64,000 nt of DNA from Pseudozyma flocculosa PF-1 (Eukaryota > Basidiomycota > Ustilaginomycetes > Ustilaginales > Ustilaginaceae), in assembly GCF_000417875.1 (NCBI RefSeq), contig NW_006920877.1:288825-352824 (forward strand), written 5' to 3'. The notes beneath the pieces were generated by a model that made no database searches, had not been told where the DNA came from, and saw only the letters and a program-made list of their open reading frames with translations. Below, in pieces: positions 10,937 through 23,081 of this stretch. Position numbers and translations under genes: made by a program. Numbering within the stretch: position 1 is the first letter of the stretch; each line of letters begins with the position of its first letter.

Positions 10937-11351
10937 AGTCCTCCTTCCGCCGCCCTGTCCTTGATCTGAGCGTGCCGAGCGCGGGGATAAGATGACGGTG
11001 GTGGTGGCCAGACCGAGGTGCGGGTGCGGGTGAGGAGGAGGTGGGTCGTGGTGGTGGGGGGGTGAGGAAGAAAGGCGAGCAAGCAAGGCCCCCTCCTGTC
11101 CAGATGGCGAGAGGGTCAGTGCGCGCTGTCGCTTCTTGTCCCCTCACTCCTCCACATGGCGGCCCCGCGGCTGCGCTCCCTCAGCCTTCTCCTCACACGG
11201 GCAGGAAGACGCGGTGAGCCGGTTAGTCGTCAGCACGACCTCGATGCTCGACATTCTGTCACTGTGCTCGTGTGACTGCGCTACGCTGCGTCGCCGGACG
11301 ATGTTGGATGTACACTGCTGCCCGCTGGCCCGCCCGCCGCTCGCCCGCTCT
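10937..11351. other. intergenic; promoter of GPI10
   Basis: The 415 bp between TFB2 and GPI10 (both minus strand) is C/T-rich on the coding strand next to the GPI10 start. Nothing else was recognised. Confidence 0.5.
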
Positions 11352-12931
11352 CTACGTGACCCTGCGCCTGATAAAGTCGCGCACCGGCTGGAATCCTTCT
11401 TCGGCGACAAAGAAGCAGCGCTTGGACTCGTCCTGCCACAGGAGCACGCCCATCTGGTCGGCGTAGTTGCGCACCTGCTCAAAGTCGGCCTGCGACGAAA
11501 ACTCGGTGAAGAGCGCGCCCAGCTCCTGGCCCACCCGGTTCTTTTCGCGCTCCCACAGCCGGATCTGGTCTGACACCGTCACCGGCAGCAGCGGGTCGCT
11601 CCGGTACATCTGCGGGTGCGCGTGGTGCGTGAGATACGTGATAATCTGTCCGACAGCGGCTCATGGGGAGGGGGGTCGGAGCGAGCGACGTCAGTCCACA
11701 GCCTTGGCAGCGCACGAGCGAGCGAGTCCTGGGTCGCGTCAACCACCGGCGCGCGCGCTGCTCTGCTCACCTGCTCTGCCGTGATGCCGTTGGCCAGCGC
11801 GCTCTTGACGCTGTCGCGCGTGATGGAGCCGACGACCAGGTTGGGGAACCGCGCCTTGACCGTGACAAACAGCTTCAGCACCGCAACGCGCAGCGGGCTG
11901 CTCGTGTATGCGTAGACGCGGTAGTTGGTCTCGAGGACAATGTAGCCCCGCTCCTCCTGCTCGTTGCCGTTCGACGCCAGCAGCGGCGTGGCCGCATTCG
12001 ACGTCAGCGTAGTCGCCAGCCGTGTCGGGTAGAAGCGCCGGCTCGAGGCCTTGCGCTGGTAGACCAGCCCGTAGTCGCGAAAGTCTTCGAGCATGTGCAG
12101 CTGCGTCTCGGGCAGCTCCTCGGTCGAGTAGTCGCGGCCCAGCTCGAGCGATCCGAGCATGAAGAGGAAAGCCAGCACCTCGACCAGGTCAAAGCTGCGA
12201 CCCTCAGCCATGTCGAGATACTGGAGCAGCAGGTACCATAGCTGCGTGTTGACCGACTCGAGGAGGAACTGGAAGCCCCGCGACGTGATGCTCAGCCGGC
12301 TGCTGCCCTTGCTGCCCTCTTGCATCAGGTTGCTCCGGCGCAGCACGCAGAGGACTGGCTCGCGAGGCGTCACGGAGCCCTGAGAGCCGACCATGTAGTG
12401 CAGGATCGTCTCCCACTTGGTCCGCGCGTACTCGTCCAGGTAGGCCACATCGACGGCGTTCTTGTCCTCGGTGTCGCAGGGCACTCCAAAGGATCGGTGG
12501 TCGCCGCCACCGATGAGGGCACGCTGCATGCCCTTTGTGAAGACTCCGTTGAGCAGGATCTGCGAGGGTCTGCCGGCTACCGACTCCTGCTTGACGATGG
12601 ACAGGCGAACGAGCTTCTCGACGGCGGCCTGGAAGCTGGCCCTGCCGTCCTTTTTGATCCAGACGTGTAGGTCGTCTATGGACGGAGGCTGCTGCAGGAA
12701 GAGCATGTGCATGACGAGCTGACGCGCCATGATGGGGAGGAGGCGGAAGATGGCAAGGCAGCTGGCGGGCTTCTCGTACAGTCGGATGAGGATGCTGCGC
12801 GGCTGGCGGTCGAGGAAGTCGTCGATCGTCTCCGACCCGATGCCCGCCGCCTGGCTCTGCTGGTTGAGCGTGAGTGCGCGTCCATTCTGGCCGTTTGCTT
12901 CGGCCGTCGGGGCCGGCTTCGACGAAGCCAT
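11352..12931 (-). CDS. TFB2: TFIIH core subunit Tfb2 (p52)
   Basis: Two exons on the minus strand, 11771-12931 and 11352-11645, encode 484 aa. Tfb2 anchors and stimulates the XPB/Ssl2 ATPase in TFIIH for transcription start and nucleotide-excision repair. Family features are PASCLAIFRLLPIMARQLVM, WETILHYMVGS, FQFLLESVNTQLWYLLLQYL, FLFMLGSLELGRDYST, GYIVLETNYRVYAYT, and a C-terminal Tfb5-contact region (FEQVRNYADQMGVLLWQDES). The length is close to yeast Tfb2 (513 aa). The start ATG at 12931 precedes a short polar leader. Confidence 0.95.
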
Positions 12932-13517
12932 GCTGGTGCAGCGGCTGCAGGCCAGGCCGAGCCCAGCGCGGGTTCCAGGTCAGGTCGGCCGAGGTGCAGA
13001 AGTCGAGTCTGCGTAGGGACAGGTCCGGAGGGTCTGAGAGCTACGTCATGGAGGAAGCCGTGAGCTGCAAAGTAAGCCAGGGAGCCGGCGGTGACAAGGG
13101 AGATGGCGATGGCGGCGGTGGTGGTGGTGGTGGTGGTGATGCAGATTGCAATGACGGGTGCAAATGCTCCTCGTCGTTGCAGCCGTGGCTCAGTCGAGGG
13201 CTGCCTGCCGCCTCCACCTGCATCGGCCAGGGTCGCAACCCCGATCCGCCCACCACCAAACCTCGCCCTGTTCCGTCTCCGGGAATCGGGTGTCGATGCC
13301 GGGCCCGCTGCCCTCGGATTTTTCTCCTTCCCTCTCTCGCTCCCCCCCACCCCCGCGCTCCTCTGACCACCACCTCCTCCTCATCCTCCTCCTCCTCCTC
13401 CTCCTCCTCCTCCTCCTCCTCCTCCTCCTCCTCATCCTGCTGTTCGGTTCTCGAGCTTCAAGCCGGCCCTGGTACCTCGACATCCGATCGCGTAGTCTTC
13501 CGCCACAATCTGCCAAG
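12932..13517. promoter_or_regulatory. divergent promoter region TFB2 / TRM112
   Basis: This 586-bp spacer between divergent genes holds a GGT-repeat at 13111-13138 and a long (CTC)n tract at about 13374-13438, just ahead of TRM112. Both could lie in leaders or promoters. No other gene is seen. Confidence 0.5.
13374..13438. repeat. (CTC)n trinucleotide tract
   Basis: About 20 nearly perfect CTC units, broken only by occasional CAT, lie 80-145 bp upstream of the TRM112 start codon. A pyrimidine tract here could be a promoter element or part of the leader, and should vary in length between strains. Confidence 0.9.
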
Positions 13518-14260
13518 ATGAGGCTTCTCACGCACAACCTGCTCGCCTGCCACGCCAAGACGTGCGCCACCACCTCGAACAACTTCCCCCTGATCCTCAA
13601 AGACGTCCAGCTCGAGCAGATCGAGGCCGAGGAAAACGAGCAGTTCATCCGAGGCTTCCTGCCAAAGCTCGAGTGGAACGCGCTAGTCTCGACCGCCAGA
13701 GCCGTGAGTTGCGAGGCGACCTCGTTTGCCTGGCGCTGCTTGGCCTCGTGCCACCATCGCGAAGGAATCATGTCGATCGGGAGCTGACGGCCCGCAATCC
13801 TTCTTCTTCCTTTTCTCGTGCATAACATCCAACAGCTTGGAGACACCTCGCTGCCGGACAAGGGCCCAGACCCATCGGAGCCCATGCTCGACGAGGGGCT
13901 CCTCCGGACGTTGCATCATGTTCTCCTCGAGGTAAGCCTTGCCCCCGCTGCACACCTGTCAAAGCGACCGAGGGTCGGGCCACTGACGTCAAGCGACCAT
14001 GCTTGCTGCCTCTGCTTCGCACTCGCCGAAACTGCAGATCCACATCGTCGAGGGTCAGATGGTGTGCCCCAACTGCTCGCACGTCTACCAGATCCGCAGT
14101 GGTATTCCCAACATGGTGAGCTGGCCAATGATCGAACCTGCTGCGCAACTTTGACGGTACGCAGAAGAGGCTAACTGGCATCGTTCCCTTGCCCCACGTT
14201 GGCTTCCGCCTTGGTCGACCCTTGTCGCAGCTGCTGGCCGAACACGAGATTGGCAAGTGA
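13518..14260 (+). CDS. TRM112: multifunctional methyltransferase subunit Trm112
   Basis: Exons 13518-13703, 13836-13931, 14038-14115 and 14231-14260 encode 129 aa. Trm112 is the small activating partner of several methyltransferases acting on tRNA, rRNA and the release factor eRF1 (Trm9, Trm11, Bud23, Mtq2). Visible features are the start MRLLTHNLLACHAKTC with Cys11 and Cys16, and the second zinc pair in VCPNCSHVYQIRSGIPNM (Cys104, Cys107). The ending LLAEHEIGK is close to the usual family end. Length is typical (yeast 135 aa). All introns are phase 0. Confidence 0.95.
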
Positions 14261-15306
14261 GGAGGAGTGCCCGACTCGGCTGCGCTGTCCTCGCTCGGCG
14301 TAGAGCAGCGTCGCCGTGCCAAGCACCTAGCTCGTCCCGCCCTTCGATCTGACCCGACCTGTAGATATACCGCGGGGTCTGCAGCGTTCAACCCCCCATG
14401 TACTTTTAGCAAAAGAAGGACGATCATCGTCAACCGTCTCCTCCTCGTTCTAATCTCAGTCGCCGTGGCGCTTTGCCAGAGGGACTCGCCAAGTGCCAGA
14501 TCGAACGGACTAAGGGCTTCAAAGGGCACCACTGCGAAGAGGCTGACCGCCCTCGGGCCTGACCCGAGGGGCGTAGCCGCAAGAAGGTCGTCCCCGGTTG
14601 GGCCGATGAGGCCGGCAACGGGATCGGGCCAACCCGATGGCCGCATTCGTGGTGCCCACAACTCTGACCTCGATCCTCGTTCCTGGCTTCGTCTACACCG
14701 GCTACGAGTCGAGTCTGGGATGCGATGTAGCAGTAGTGTGGAAGGGTGAGGGGCCCGGCGGATTGAAGAGCGCCAGGGTAGCAGTAGTTGGTGAGCGAGG
14801 GGCTCGAGGTGGAGCTGGCGGGCGACGTTTTTCTGCCTGGGCGAGGCGGGTGCGCGGAGCTGGAGCCTTGAAAGCGGGCAGGCCGTGCGTGGTGCGTGCG
14901 GGCCCATGCGCGCGTGGAGAACCCTTGGCCGAGGCGAGGCTGCTTTGCCGGCTTCTCGACCACCATCACCAGCGCAGCCTCCAACCCTCGACCTCCTTTC
15001 CGCTCGGAACACACATCCCGCTCCTGCCCGCCTCATCATACTCTTTCCGAGGCTTCGAACCGGATCCGATCCACCCAAGCCCCTCAACAGCGCTGTTCCA
15101 ACCTCGGACCTTGGTTGCTTCTGGTCGCCAGTCGCCTCCCCCATCGGCAGATCGGGGCCTCATTGCCGCCTGCCGACTTTACTCGCCAGAAGCCGACCCA
15201 GCCTGCTCCCCTCAGTTTTGCCCTGGAACGGCTGCTTGCACACACATACACATCCACGCATCGTCTGACCTGAACCTGGACAAAACTCCCAGGTTGGACG
15301 GCGACC
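14261..15306. other. intergenic between TRM112 and VPS26
   Basis: About 1.05 kb holding the TRM112 3' region and the VPS26 promoter. Long open frames on the minus strand cross it but also run antisense through TRM112 exons and match nothing, so they are treated as chance frames. Confidence 0.45.
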
Positions 15307-17323
15307 ATGGCCTCCTTCTTCTCCTTTGCGTCGCCCGTCGACGTCGACGTCCGCCTCGAAAATGAGGATGCCAGAAAGCAAGTCGAGATCAAGATGGACA
15401 AGGCGACCAGGGAAAAGTGTCCGATCTACTTCGATGGAGAGAGCGTCAAGGGAACGGTGAGCCTTGAGCGAGCTTCTCGGCGTGTAGCCGCGTGCGCCTA
15501 CATCGACTGACTTCGCACCGGGTCTTCCCTACACCTTCCGCAAGGTCTCGGTAAGGGTGCGAGATGGCAAGAAGCTGGTGCACGATGGCATCAAGGTAGA
15601 GTTCGTCGGCAGCATCGGTGAGTGACGGCCGCCTCGCCACCTCCGGTGCAAGATGGTATACTGCCTGCTTACCAGCCTCGTGGCGCTTTCCCACCGCCAG
15701 AGCTCTTCTACGACCGCGGCAACCACTACGAGTTTCTCTCGCTGGTCCAGGAGCTCGCATCTCCGGGAGAGATGAGGGCTGCGCAGAACTTTGACTTTGA
15801 GTTCAAGAACGTCGAAAAGCAGTACGAGAGCTACAACGGCATCAACGTCAAGCTCCGGTGAGTACAGCGGCGCGGGCGTGATCCGGTCGTCGCGGTCCAT
15901 CGATGGGCCAGATACCAGCAACTTGGCCGGTGGACTCACGTTCGTTGGCCATCGCCGATGCCTCTGCAGATACTTCATCCGTGTGTCAATCTCTCGACGG
16001 CTGGCCGACGTGATCAAGGAGAGGGACATCTGGGTCCACTCGTACCGCATGCCGCCGGACTCGAACAACGCCATCAAGATGGAGGTCGGCATCGAAGATT
16101 GTCTGCACATCGAGTTCGAGTACAACAAGTCAAAGTGAGCCGATCCGGGCATCGCAGAGTGCCGAGGACGAGAGGACCTCCAGAGGTCGATCATGTGCTC
16201 ACTATCCGAGCCGGCCGGCTGTCGCCCCCCTGCGCAGATACCACCTCAAGGACGTCATCGTGGGCAAGATCTACTTTTTGCTGGTGCGGATAAAGATCAA
16301 GCACATGGAGCTTTCCATCATCCGTCGAGAAACGACCGGAGCAGGTGCGTTGTCTGCGCAAGTCTGGAACCTGACCCCTTCCCGACCTTTGCGCAGCGGC
16401 TTTTGGTGGCCACATGCCGTTGCTCACCCGAGACGGATCCGTGCACTGACTCTGCCAAACTCGGTTCCGTTCCGCGACGCCATGCTGCACCTCAGCGCCG
16501 AACCAGTACAATGAGTCGGAGACGATTACAAAGTTCGAGATCATGGATGGCGCCCCCGTACGAGGTGAGCTAGCTAGCCGCGTTGGGCGTTCATATACAT
16601 ACGCCTTCAGCGTGGCACGCCCCCGTAGCCTTGGCGGCGGGCTGGGCGGCGCGCTAGGCTGTACCGCGCGCTCCGTGCCTTTCTCTGACCCCATGCGACC
16701 GCCCCCACCCCACCGCTGCCCCATGCATCAGGCGAGACCATCCCGATCCGACTCTTCCTTGGCGGGTTCGAGCTGACGCCGACATTCCGTGACGTCAACA
16801 AGAAGTTCAGCACGCGCTACTACCTCAATCTCGTCCTCATCGACGAGGAGAATCGGCGCTACTTTAAGCAGCAGGAGATCACCGTATTGTGAGTCGCCCG
16901 GAGCCATAGCGCTAACCTGCCGCCTCTGCCGCTGCATTGGGCCAACGGACGATCGGGGGGCCTTGGAGCCGCAGGCGCGACTGCCCGATGCCTCTCGTTT
17001 AATCCGGCCTCGTCTCAGGCGAGCGCGAAGGGCGACCCTGCGTGCCTGCCACGCGATTCGGCGTGCGTGCATGCATGCACCCGGGCGTCGTCGACGTGCT
17101 GCGCCAAAAAAGGGGCCGTCAGCAGAAAGTGTTGTCGGCGTCGATGAGCAGGCCGGCGTCGACAAACGACCAGCCAGCCTTCCTTTCGACGCCCGTTCAT
17201 CGACGGTGCGCCCAACACACTAGATTAAACGCCGCTGACCACTGCTTCCCTCGGCGGTTTTGCCTTGTCCTCTATCGTCACCGTTGACTACATACCTCCC
17301 ACAGCCGTATTCCCGAGAACTAG
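15307..17323 (+). CDS. VPS26: retromer subunit Vps26
   Basis: Eight exons (15307-15456, 15545-15617, 15701-15857, 15970-16134, 16238-16344, 16496-16564, 16732-16888, 17305-17323) encode 298 aa. Vps26 is the arrestin-fold subunit of retromer, which returns cargo receptors from endosomes to the Golgi. Signatures are MASFFSFASPVDVDVRLENE, ELFYDRGNHYEFLSLVQELA, YFIRVSISRRLADVIKERDI, DCLHIEFEYNKSKYHLKDVI, IKIKHMELSIIRRETTGA, FEIMDGAPVRGETIPIRLFL and FSTRYYLNLVLIDEENRRYF. The last exon adds only the end of the chain (FRIPEN) after a 416-nt intron, much longer than the others; it restores an exact frame and a stop. This last exon is the least certain part. Confidence 0.93.
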
Positions 17324-18956
17324 GCAACGGCGTCCGGACGGCCGGAGCAGGGGTCTTCGGTCGAATGCCTCTCGTCGCCTCGTTCGAGCTCGATCTCGTA
17401 TGCTTGCGTGCCTGCCCGCAGCTGACAGCGGCCTCTGGTCCTCCGAATCTTCTCTCGGTCGCCGCACCTGCCAGGCGCGGCCTTCTTCGCAATCATCGCT
17501 TTCTCATACCCCTCCGATCGTTCCTGCTTCCTGCCTGTCGAAACTCGCCCCTGTCTTCGATCTGTGCATTCACAGAGATGGCGACACTAGCCTACGGCAG
17601 CTTCAGCTGGTCGCACGATGCGGGAAGCCCACGTTGCGCCCTCGACGCTGGTCGCGGCCTCACGCCGGCCAGGGTAGGGACGCCGAAAACAGGCGGCGGA
17701 AACGAAATCGCCGCCGCCACTCTAGCGTGAGAGAGCGCCCGCACTCTGGCGCCAGCGCCCACGCCGATGCTAGGCCTCATCACACCGCCTCGTCTGCCGG
17801 AATATGGCCCTGTTGTTGGACAACCGGCTGCGTTCTCAATGCGACACCACATTTGACACCGCGCCGACCCGGTCGGGCGGTATGGCAGACAGAGAGGTGC
17901 CGAGGAACGCGAGACGCGCCCGGAGATATCATCAACGCCACCGCCCTCTTGGCATCGTCTTCAACGCCTCGAAGGGAGGTGGGATGGCGGGGAAGAGCGC
18001 CGACTGGGCTTTGAGCGTGAGTGCGTGGCCCGTTGCACGCCTCTTGGGCGAGGGGAATGTCCAGGGATGGTCACCTCAAAGCGACCCCACACGGCGACCG
18101 TCGGCGTCCCCTCCTGCAACGCAAGAAGTTGCAGAAAAGGATGCACTCGCCACGGCCTGTCGATGCCGCTCTTTCCCCCCTCTTCTGCAGCATCTCTTAC
18201 GTTTCCTCCAGGAACCCTCTTTGTGCCACCCCGACCCGTGACAACACCGGAAGCGACCATCGAGATCGCCCCTAGGTTAAACGACAGGCCTCGATCGGCC
18301 TCCTGCCACACGCGGTACGTGTTTTGCCCCGGTCTCCGAACCCAGCCTCTTCTCTAGAATGCCGCGACACGCTTGCCGATCATTGATCGACCGACTGCTC
18401 CTCGTCCCACCGCTTGCTTTTCCGTTCCTCACTCGACAGATTCAGGGGTCTGCGGCACTCTGGGCGATCCGCACAGCAGCCAGCAAGGCCTCCACGATCC
18501 CCAGCGACCCGGACGCCCGACACACCGGGGGAACCTAGGCGGCGACACCGCAAAATCACGCCCACTGGCGCGACCGCGTCCCATTCAGGGGAGTGCTAAA
18601 GCGCATCACCACGGTCCCCTCCGGAGACTTGGCTCCACAATAGGCCTTAGGCCCCACAGGCCTCCAAGCCCACCTTCCTCGACCCTCGTCTGCCGGGAGA
18701 ACTGGAAGGACGTTGCTCTGCTTGGTCGACTGACGCTGTCCGACGGATCTGCAAGCCCGCCCTGCGTACTTGAGAGTACACGGGCCGTCCACATCAAGGC
18801 CGGGCCCTCACGCATATCACTACAACTGCCCCTGCCGTGGCCATCAGGCCTCTCGTGTCCGCTACCCCTTCCCTGTTGCCATACCCTCTCCTGCGAACAG
18901 CTCTACACGAGCTCCGAAATCGCCTCAAGCCATCCTTCCGGCGAAACACACACAAG
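17324..18956. other. intergenic, 1.6 kb, nothing recognised
   Basis: No family match, tRNA or clear repeat was recognised. It separates VPS26 from the orphan gene on the same strand and may include a long leader of that gene, whose frame is already open from 18837. Confidence 0.4.
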
Positions 18957-20759
18957 ATGGCATCGTACGTCGGCAATCCGAAGCTCTTCCCCGTTGGGCA
19001 GTCCGAGACAGGCATCGACTTTGGCGTATTCTCGATCGAGTTGGAGCGGACCAAGACGACGGCTTCCTTGACGAGGCGAAGCAGGGCTCAGTCGGTCGGA
19101 GGACCGTTTCGAGCGTCGCACAGGGTGACGACGTCGATCCCAGACGTGCCCAGCATGGCATCGGCGCGCATCACCGCCGGAAAGGCGACGGCATCTGCCG
19201 AGCATTCCGGCATCAACCGCCGCGACGGTTCGAACGGCAGCACCGTTAGCGCCGGATCGCCCCTCGTCCGGGGCATCAGTGCAGACACGTCCATCGACGA
19301 CGAGAAGATGCCGCTCAGCTCGCCGACGACCTCGCCGGCATCCGGCAAGGCCAACCGGGGCAACAAGCTGTTCCACGCCTTCTCGTTTCCGGCGTGGCGC
19401 GCCTCTTTTTCGCGATCCGGCTCTTCGTCGACCGAGAGCAGCGCGCAGACAGTCGACACCGCGGCGTCGTTGTCCTCCCAGCCGTCTCCACCAGCCGGCG
19501 AGAAACCGCTCGGCGAGGACGCGAAAGTGACAAAGAACAAGAAGCTGAAGAAGCACAAGTCCTTTGCCCACCTCGGCGACGAAGGTCGCGGACGGCGACC
19601 GTCAAAGCAGCGCAGCGATGACGGACGTTTGGCGTCACCTTCTTCCTCGACGGGACCCGCCAAGACATCGACAATGGCGGAGCGTCCTTCGACGCTGCGT
19701 AAGGCCGAGTCGGTGCAGGACCTCTCTTCCCGCCGGGGGCGGAGGAGCAGCGGTAAGAGGGAGACTGAGAGGGCCGCCGCCGCCTCGACGGCCGCAGCCG
19801 CGTTCATCGCCGGCTGCACCGACAGCGCCGAGACCTCCGTGCGACAAAGCAGCCCCATCGGTGGCGGCGGCGGCGACATCGACTGCCGCTCAAAGGGAGC
19901 ATTCAGCTTCCCTCAGGAGCCACAGCAGGAGCGGGATGTCGACGACAAGAAGGGCGCGCGCAAACGCGCCGTGTCGTTCAAGGGCATGCTTCGCCGCCGC
20001 AGCAACGCGGACCTCGCTCAGCGACCGGGCAACAGGTCGCCGCCGCCACCCATGCCATCCCTCCCGACCAACTGGCAGCAGACCACCGCTTCTTTGGCTG
20101 CCACTGCGGCTGCTGCCAGTGCGCACGCCCATACTGCGAGCTACAAGATCGACACGGACTTGACGGCGAGGCTGTACCCCGTCGACGACCCGTGGGACCA
20201 GTCCGGGCCTTCGACCCTCGCCCTTCCCTCGCCCAAGGCGCATCCACTGACCAAGGCGGCGGATGCAGCAGGAGGAAACGAGCCGGAGCGGTTCCGAACG
20301 CCGCCTCCTCCGCAGCGCTGGGACGCCTTCAGGTTCCCGCTGGCTCCTCCGCCTCCGCCGATCTCGGTACCCCCGCGACCGAGGCAGGATGCGGGCATCC
20401 GCGTGGCCGCGCCGTCACCGACGACGACGACGACGACGACAAAGGCGACGGACACCGACACGGTGTTCCTCGACCGCCTGACGCTGCCGCAGCTCGACGC
20501 CATGAGCCCGCTCAAGTGGAGCGGCTTCACGCCGCCCGGTAGCCGCGGCGGCAGCTTTGCCCACCACGGCGGCGACGGCGATGGCGACGGCGAGGATGCC
20601 GCCGACGAATACATGAACCTCGATTCGGCGCCGTCGTCGCTCTCGACATGCGAGTCTGGTAGCTCCATCGACGAGCACGCGGGCGATGCGCGGCCCATCA
20701 TGTCCTTCTTTCCGCGCCAGAGCGTAGAGGACGCGCAGCACTTTGGCATCGCCCTCTAG
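18957..20759 (+). CDS. Ser/Ala-rich disordered protein, function unknown
   Basis: A single-exon frame of 600 aa starts at an ATG (MASYVGNPKLFPVGQSETGI) preceded by CACAAG; an upstream in-frame ATG at 18837 would add 40 residues. I do not recognise the family. The first 25 residues look ordered. The rest is low-complexity: Ser/Thr/Pro-rich stretches, Lys/Arg clusters (KNKKLKKHKSFAHLGDEGRG, RKRAVSFKGMLRRRSNADL) that look like nuclear-localisation or kinase sites (RRxS), an Ala run, a Thr run and an acidic DGDGDGEDAADEY patch. The C-terminus MSFFPRQSVEDAQHFGIAL is again more ordered. Codon bias and length support a real gene. A regulatory or adaptor role is possible but not shown. Confidence 0.7.
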   Translation: MASYVGNPKLFPVGQSETGIDFGVFSIELERTKTTASLTRRSRAQSVGGPFRASHRVTTSIPDVPSMASARITAGKATASAEHSGINRRDGSNGSTVSAGSPLVRGISADTSIDDEKMPLSSPTTSPASGKANRGNKLFHAFSFPAWRASFSRSGSSSTESSAQTVDTAASLSSQPSPPAGEKPLGEDAKVTKNKKLKKHKSFAHLGDEGRGRRPSKQRSDDGRLASPSSSTGPAKTSTMAERPSTLRKAESVQDLSSRRGRRSSGKRETERAAAASTAAAAFIAGCTDSAETSVRQSSPIGGGGGDIDCRSKGAFSFPQEPQQERDVDDKKGARKRAVSFKGMLRRRSNADLAQRPGNRSPPPPMPSLPTNWQQTTASLAATAAAASAHAHTASYKIDTDLTARLYPVDDPWDQSGPSTLALPSPKAHPLTKAADAAGGNEPERFRTPPPPQRWDAFRFPLAPPPPPISVPPRPRQDAGIRVAAPSPTTTTTTTKATDTDTVFLDRLTLPQLDAMSPLKWSGFTPPGSRGGSFAHHGGDGDGDGEDAADEYMNLDSAPSSLSTCESGSSIDEHAGDARPIMSFFPRQSVEDAQHFGIAL

Positions 20760-21243
20760 GCCTTGGTCGTCGGCCATACATCCCACCCTCGTTTGTTGTG
20801 GCGTTTCGACAGCTTCTTGCCAGCGAGGACGCGCGGTTTAGAGCCGAGCGGCAAGAAGCCTCGACTGTCATTCCGTCGTTTTGGCGGACGGGCGAGGAGC
20901 GCAAGGGGGGAGCCGACCCGCCTACGTCGTCCTCGCTCGTGCATCCCTCCCTTTTCCCTCGTCTGTGGGCCGGCATGGCTCTCCTCACCTTCCTTGATAT
21001 CGGCTCCTACCGTCCCGCATTCCCTTACCGACCTCGTCACTCTCCTTTCCGTCCGTCACCCAACGTCCCAGCCCGCAGCCCCGTCATCGCTTCTGTAACC
21101 TACTAGCCCAATCGCGCGTCCGCCCACTGTCATCCGAGAGACCAGCATCTGCACGAGACCTGATCCAGCTCCTTTGGCCTTCTTCCGCCCGGCTGCCATG
21201 TCGGCGCTGACGCGGAAGAGGATCCGGCAGCGAAGACGCCGAC
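20760..21243. other. convergent 3' region, nothing recognised
   Basis: The 484 bp between the ends of two convergent genes has no extra coding exon or stable structure that I can point to. Confidence 0.5.
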
Positions 21244-23081
21244 TCAGTACCTCTTGATCCTGGCGTCCGAGCCGGCAATGACGACGCGGCCCTTGTGGTC
21301 GAGGGTGATGACGCCGGTCGGGTCGCAGTCCCACCCGCAGAACTCCTCGACGACGGTGGCGCGGTGGCCGTACCACATCGGCGTCTTGTCCTCTTCCTGC
21401 TGCTGCTGCTGCTGGAGGGGGTCGGCATCGATCTCCATCTCCGGCGGATCTTCGGTCGATGCAGTGGGCCGGTCCGCACCCAAGTGGACCCGGGCGCGAT
21501 AGGGTAGACCATCGGCGGTAGCGACGAGCACATCGACGCTGCCGCCACCTGCGCTGCCGGCCTCGACGATCTTGATCGAATTGACGGCCGATCCGTTCCT
21601 CTTCCAGCTCGCCAGCAGCGCCTTTGGCGGTACGCGGGCCGGAGTCTCGGCCGAGCTGCCGAGCATCCTCGCGTCGTAGATGCTCACGTAGCCCTTGACG
21701 GTGCCCGTGGCGATCAGGTTGCGGCCCCCGGCGCGGTACCAGTCGATGGCGAGGACCTGGCCCGTCGATGCCTCCTGCGTCCAGCTGTCCGATGCCTTGG
21801 GCGGAGGGCCGGGCGGGAAGGCGTACCCGCCCACGATGCCCGCCCGCTTCTTGGCGCGGATGTCCATGACCTCGGCATGCCCAGAACTCAGACCAACGGC
21901 AAACTCGTTGGGCACTGCCGCCGCCGCCGCTTCACCGGCTTCGACCTGACCGCCAGCGCTGGGGGCGTCGAGGAGGGGCACGACCATGGCGTTGACCGAC
22001 GAGAAGCGCTCGACGCCAAACATGGTCTTCTGCTTACCCTCTCCGACGTCATAGAGGCGCACCGTACCGTCGCCGCCACCCGTGAGGATCTCGCGGCCCC
22101 GGCCGAGGATGCCGCTGCAGAGCACGGCACGCTTGTGGCCCGTGAGGGTGCGTGGGTTGGAGCCGTCGAGCGCCGAAAAGATGCGAGTGGAAAGATCCGA
22201 CGAGGTCGTGAGAACGACTGCAAGTGAGAAGAGCGGGATCGAGCCAAGGGGAGCACTGCGTCAGTATCGATGGGACGCCGCCTCGACGGTGTCAGACGCA
22301 ACAGTGACGCACCTTCGCCGCTCGGGAAGAAGCGGGCGCTCCTGACATCGCCGACGTGGCCCTTGAGGTAGACCTTCTTTTCCCTCCTGCTCCTCTCCTC
22401 CCTCTCCTTGATCTTCAGGCTGGCGAGCGCCTCGATGCGCTTCTCCTCGCCGTGCCTGCCCTGGAGCGCCTCCTTGTCTTCGTCCTCGAGCGAGTCCATG
22501 ACGGAGAGCATCTCGGAGCTGTCGATGAGATTGCCTACGACCAGCGCGCCCTCCTCTCCTCCAGCGACAAAGAGGCCATTCTGCGTCGCAGAGACGTCAA
22601 ACGCCTCGATGTTGGGGTAGGCGGTGAAGTTCTGGTTGATCTGGCCCGTCCTGGAGGCCGGGAGCACCTTTCCGATGGAGCGCTTCGGCAGGCGAAGGTG
22701 GGTGGGTGGGAGAGCGATGGCGGGCTGCAACACCCTCGCCGATCGTTGGTGGTCGTGCCTGTCGGGATGCTGCTGCCCCGCCGTGCCAGAGGAGACGAGT
22801 AGATCGAGCTGCGATCCCTTGACACGCTGGACGCGCAGGTCGTCGCGCTCTCCGCCCGTTACGCTGTCGATCCGGACGCCGCCCTGGGTCTCTGCGTCCT
22901 CTTCCGCTGCGTCCGAGACAGGAGTGGCGTGCAGATCGAGCTTGGCATGGATGCTTCCGCTGGGAGCGTTTGCGCTGTAGGCCGATAGCCACACCTTTTC
23001 CGTCGAGACGGTCGACGAGGCAATGTCGCCGAAGACGTCCGGGTAGTTGGGCTGCAGGGATATGTAGGGCAAGCACGACAT
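21244..23081 (-). CDS. WD40 protein of the PAAF1/Rpn14 type
   Basis: Exons on the minus strand, 22313-23081 and 21244-22217, encode 580 aa from MSCLPYISLQPNYPDVFGDI. WD repeats are visible at KGHVGDVRSARFFPSGE, VVLTTSSDLSTRIFSALDG, LTGHKRAVLCSGILGRGREI and LTGGGDGTVRLYDVGEGK, with later blades at GQVLAIDWYRAGGRNLIATG and TGVITLDHKGRVVIAGSDAR. This layout fits PAAF1/Rpn14, a chaperone that binds proteasomal ATPases during 19S assembly. The chain is longer than human PAAF1 (392 aa), mainly from a charged linker (about residues 190-240) and Gln/Ala-rich loops. The assignment rests on repeat order, so another WD40 family is possible. Confidence 0.72.

Noticed and set aside
15045..15075. B-box-like GGCTTCGAACCGG suggesting a tRNA
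   Set aside because: The flanking bases do not form a T stem and no acceptor or anticodon arm can be drawn.
13768..15144. 458-codon open frame on the minus strand over TRM112
   Set aside because: It runs antisense through TRM112 exons, has no recognisable domain, and such frames are common in GC-rich DNA.
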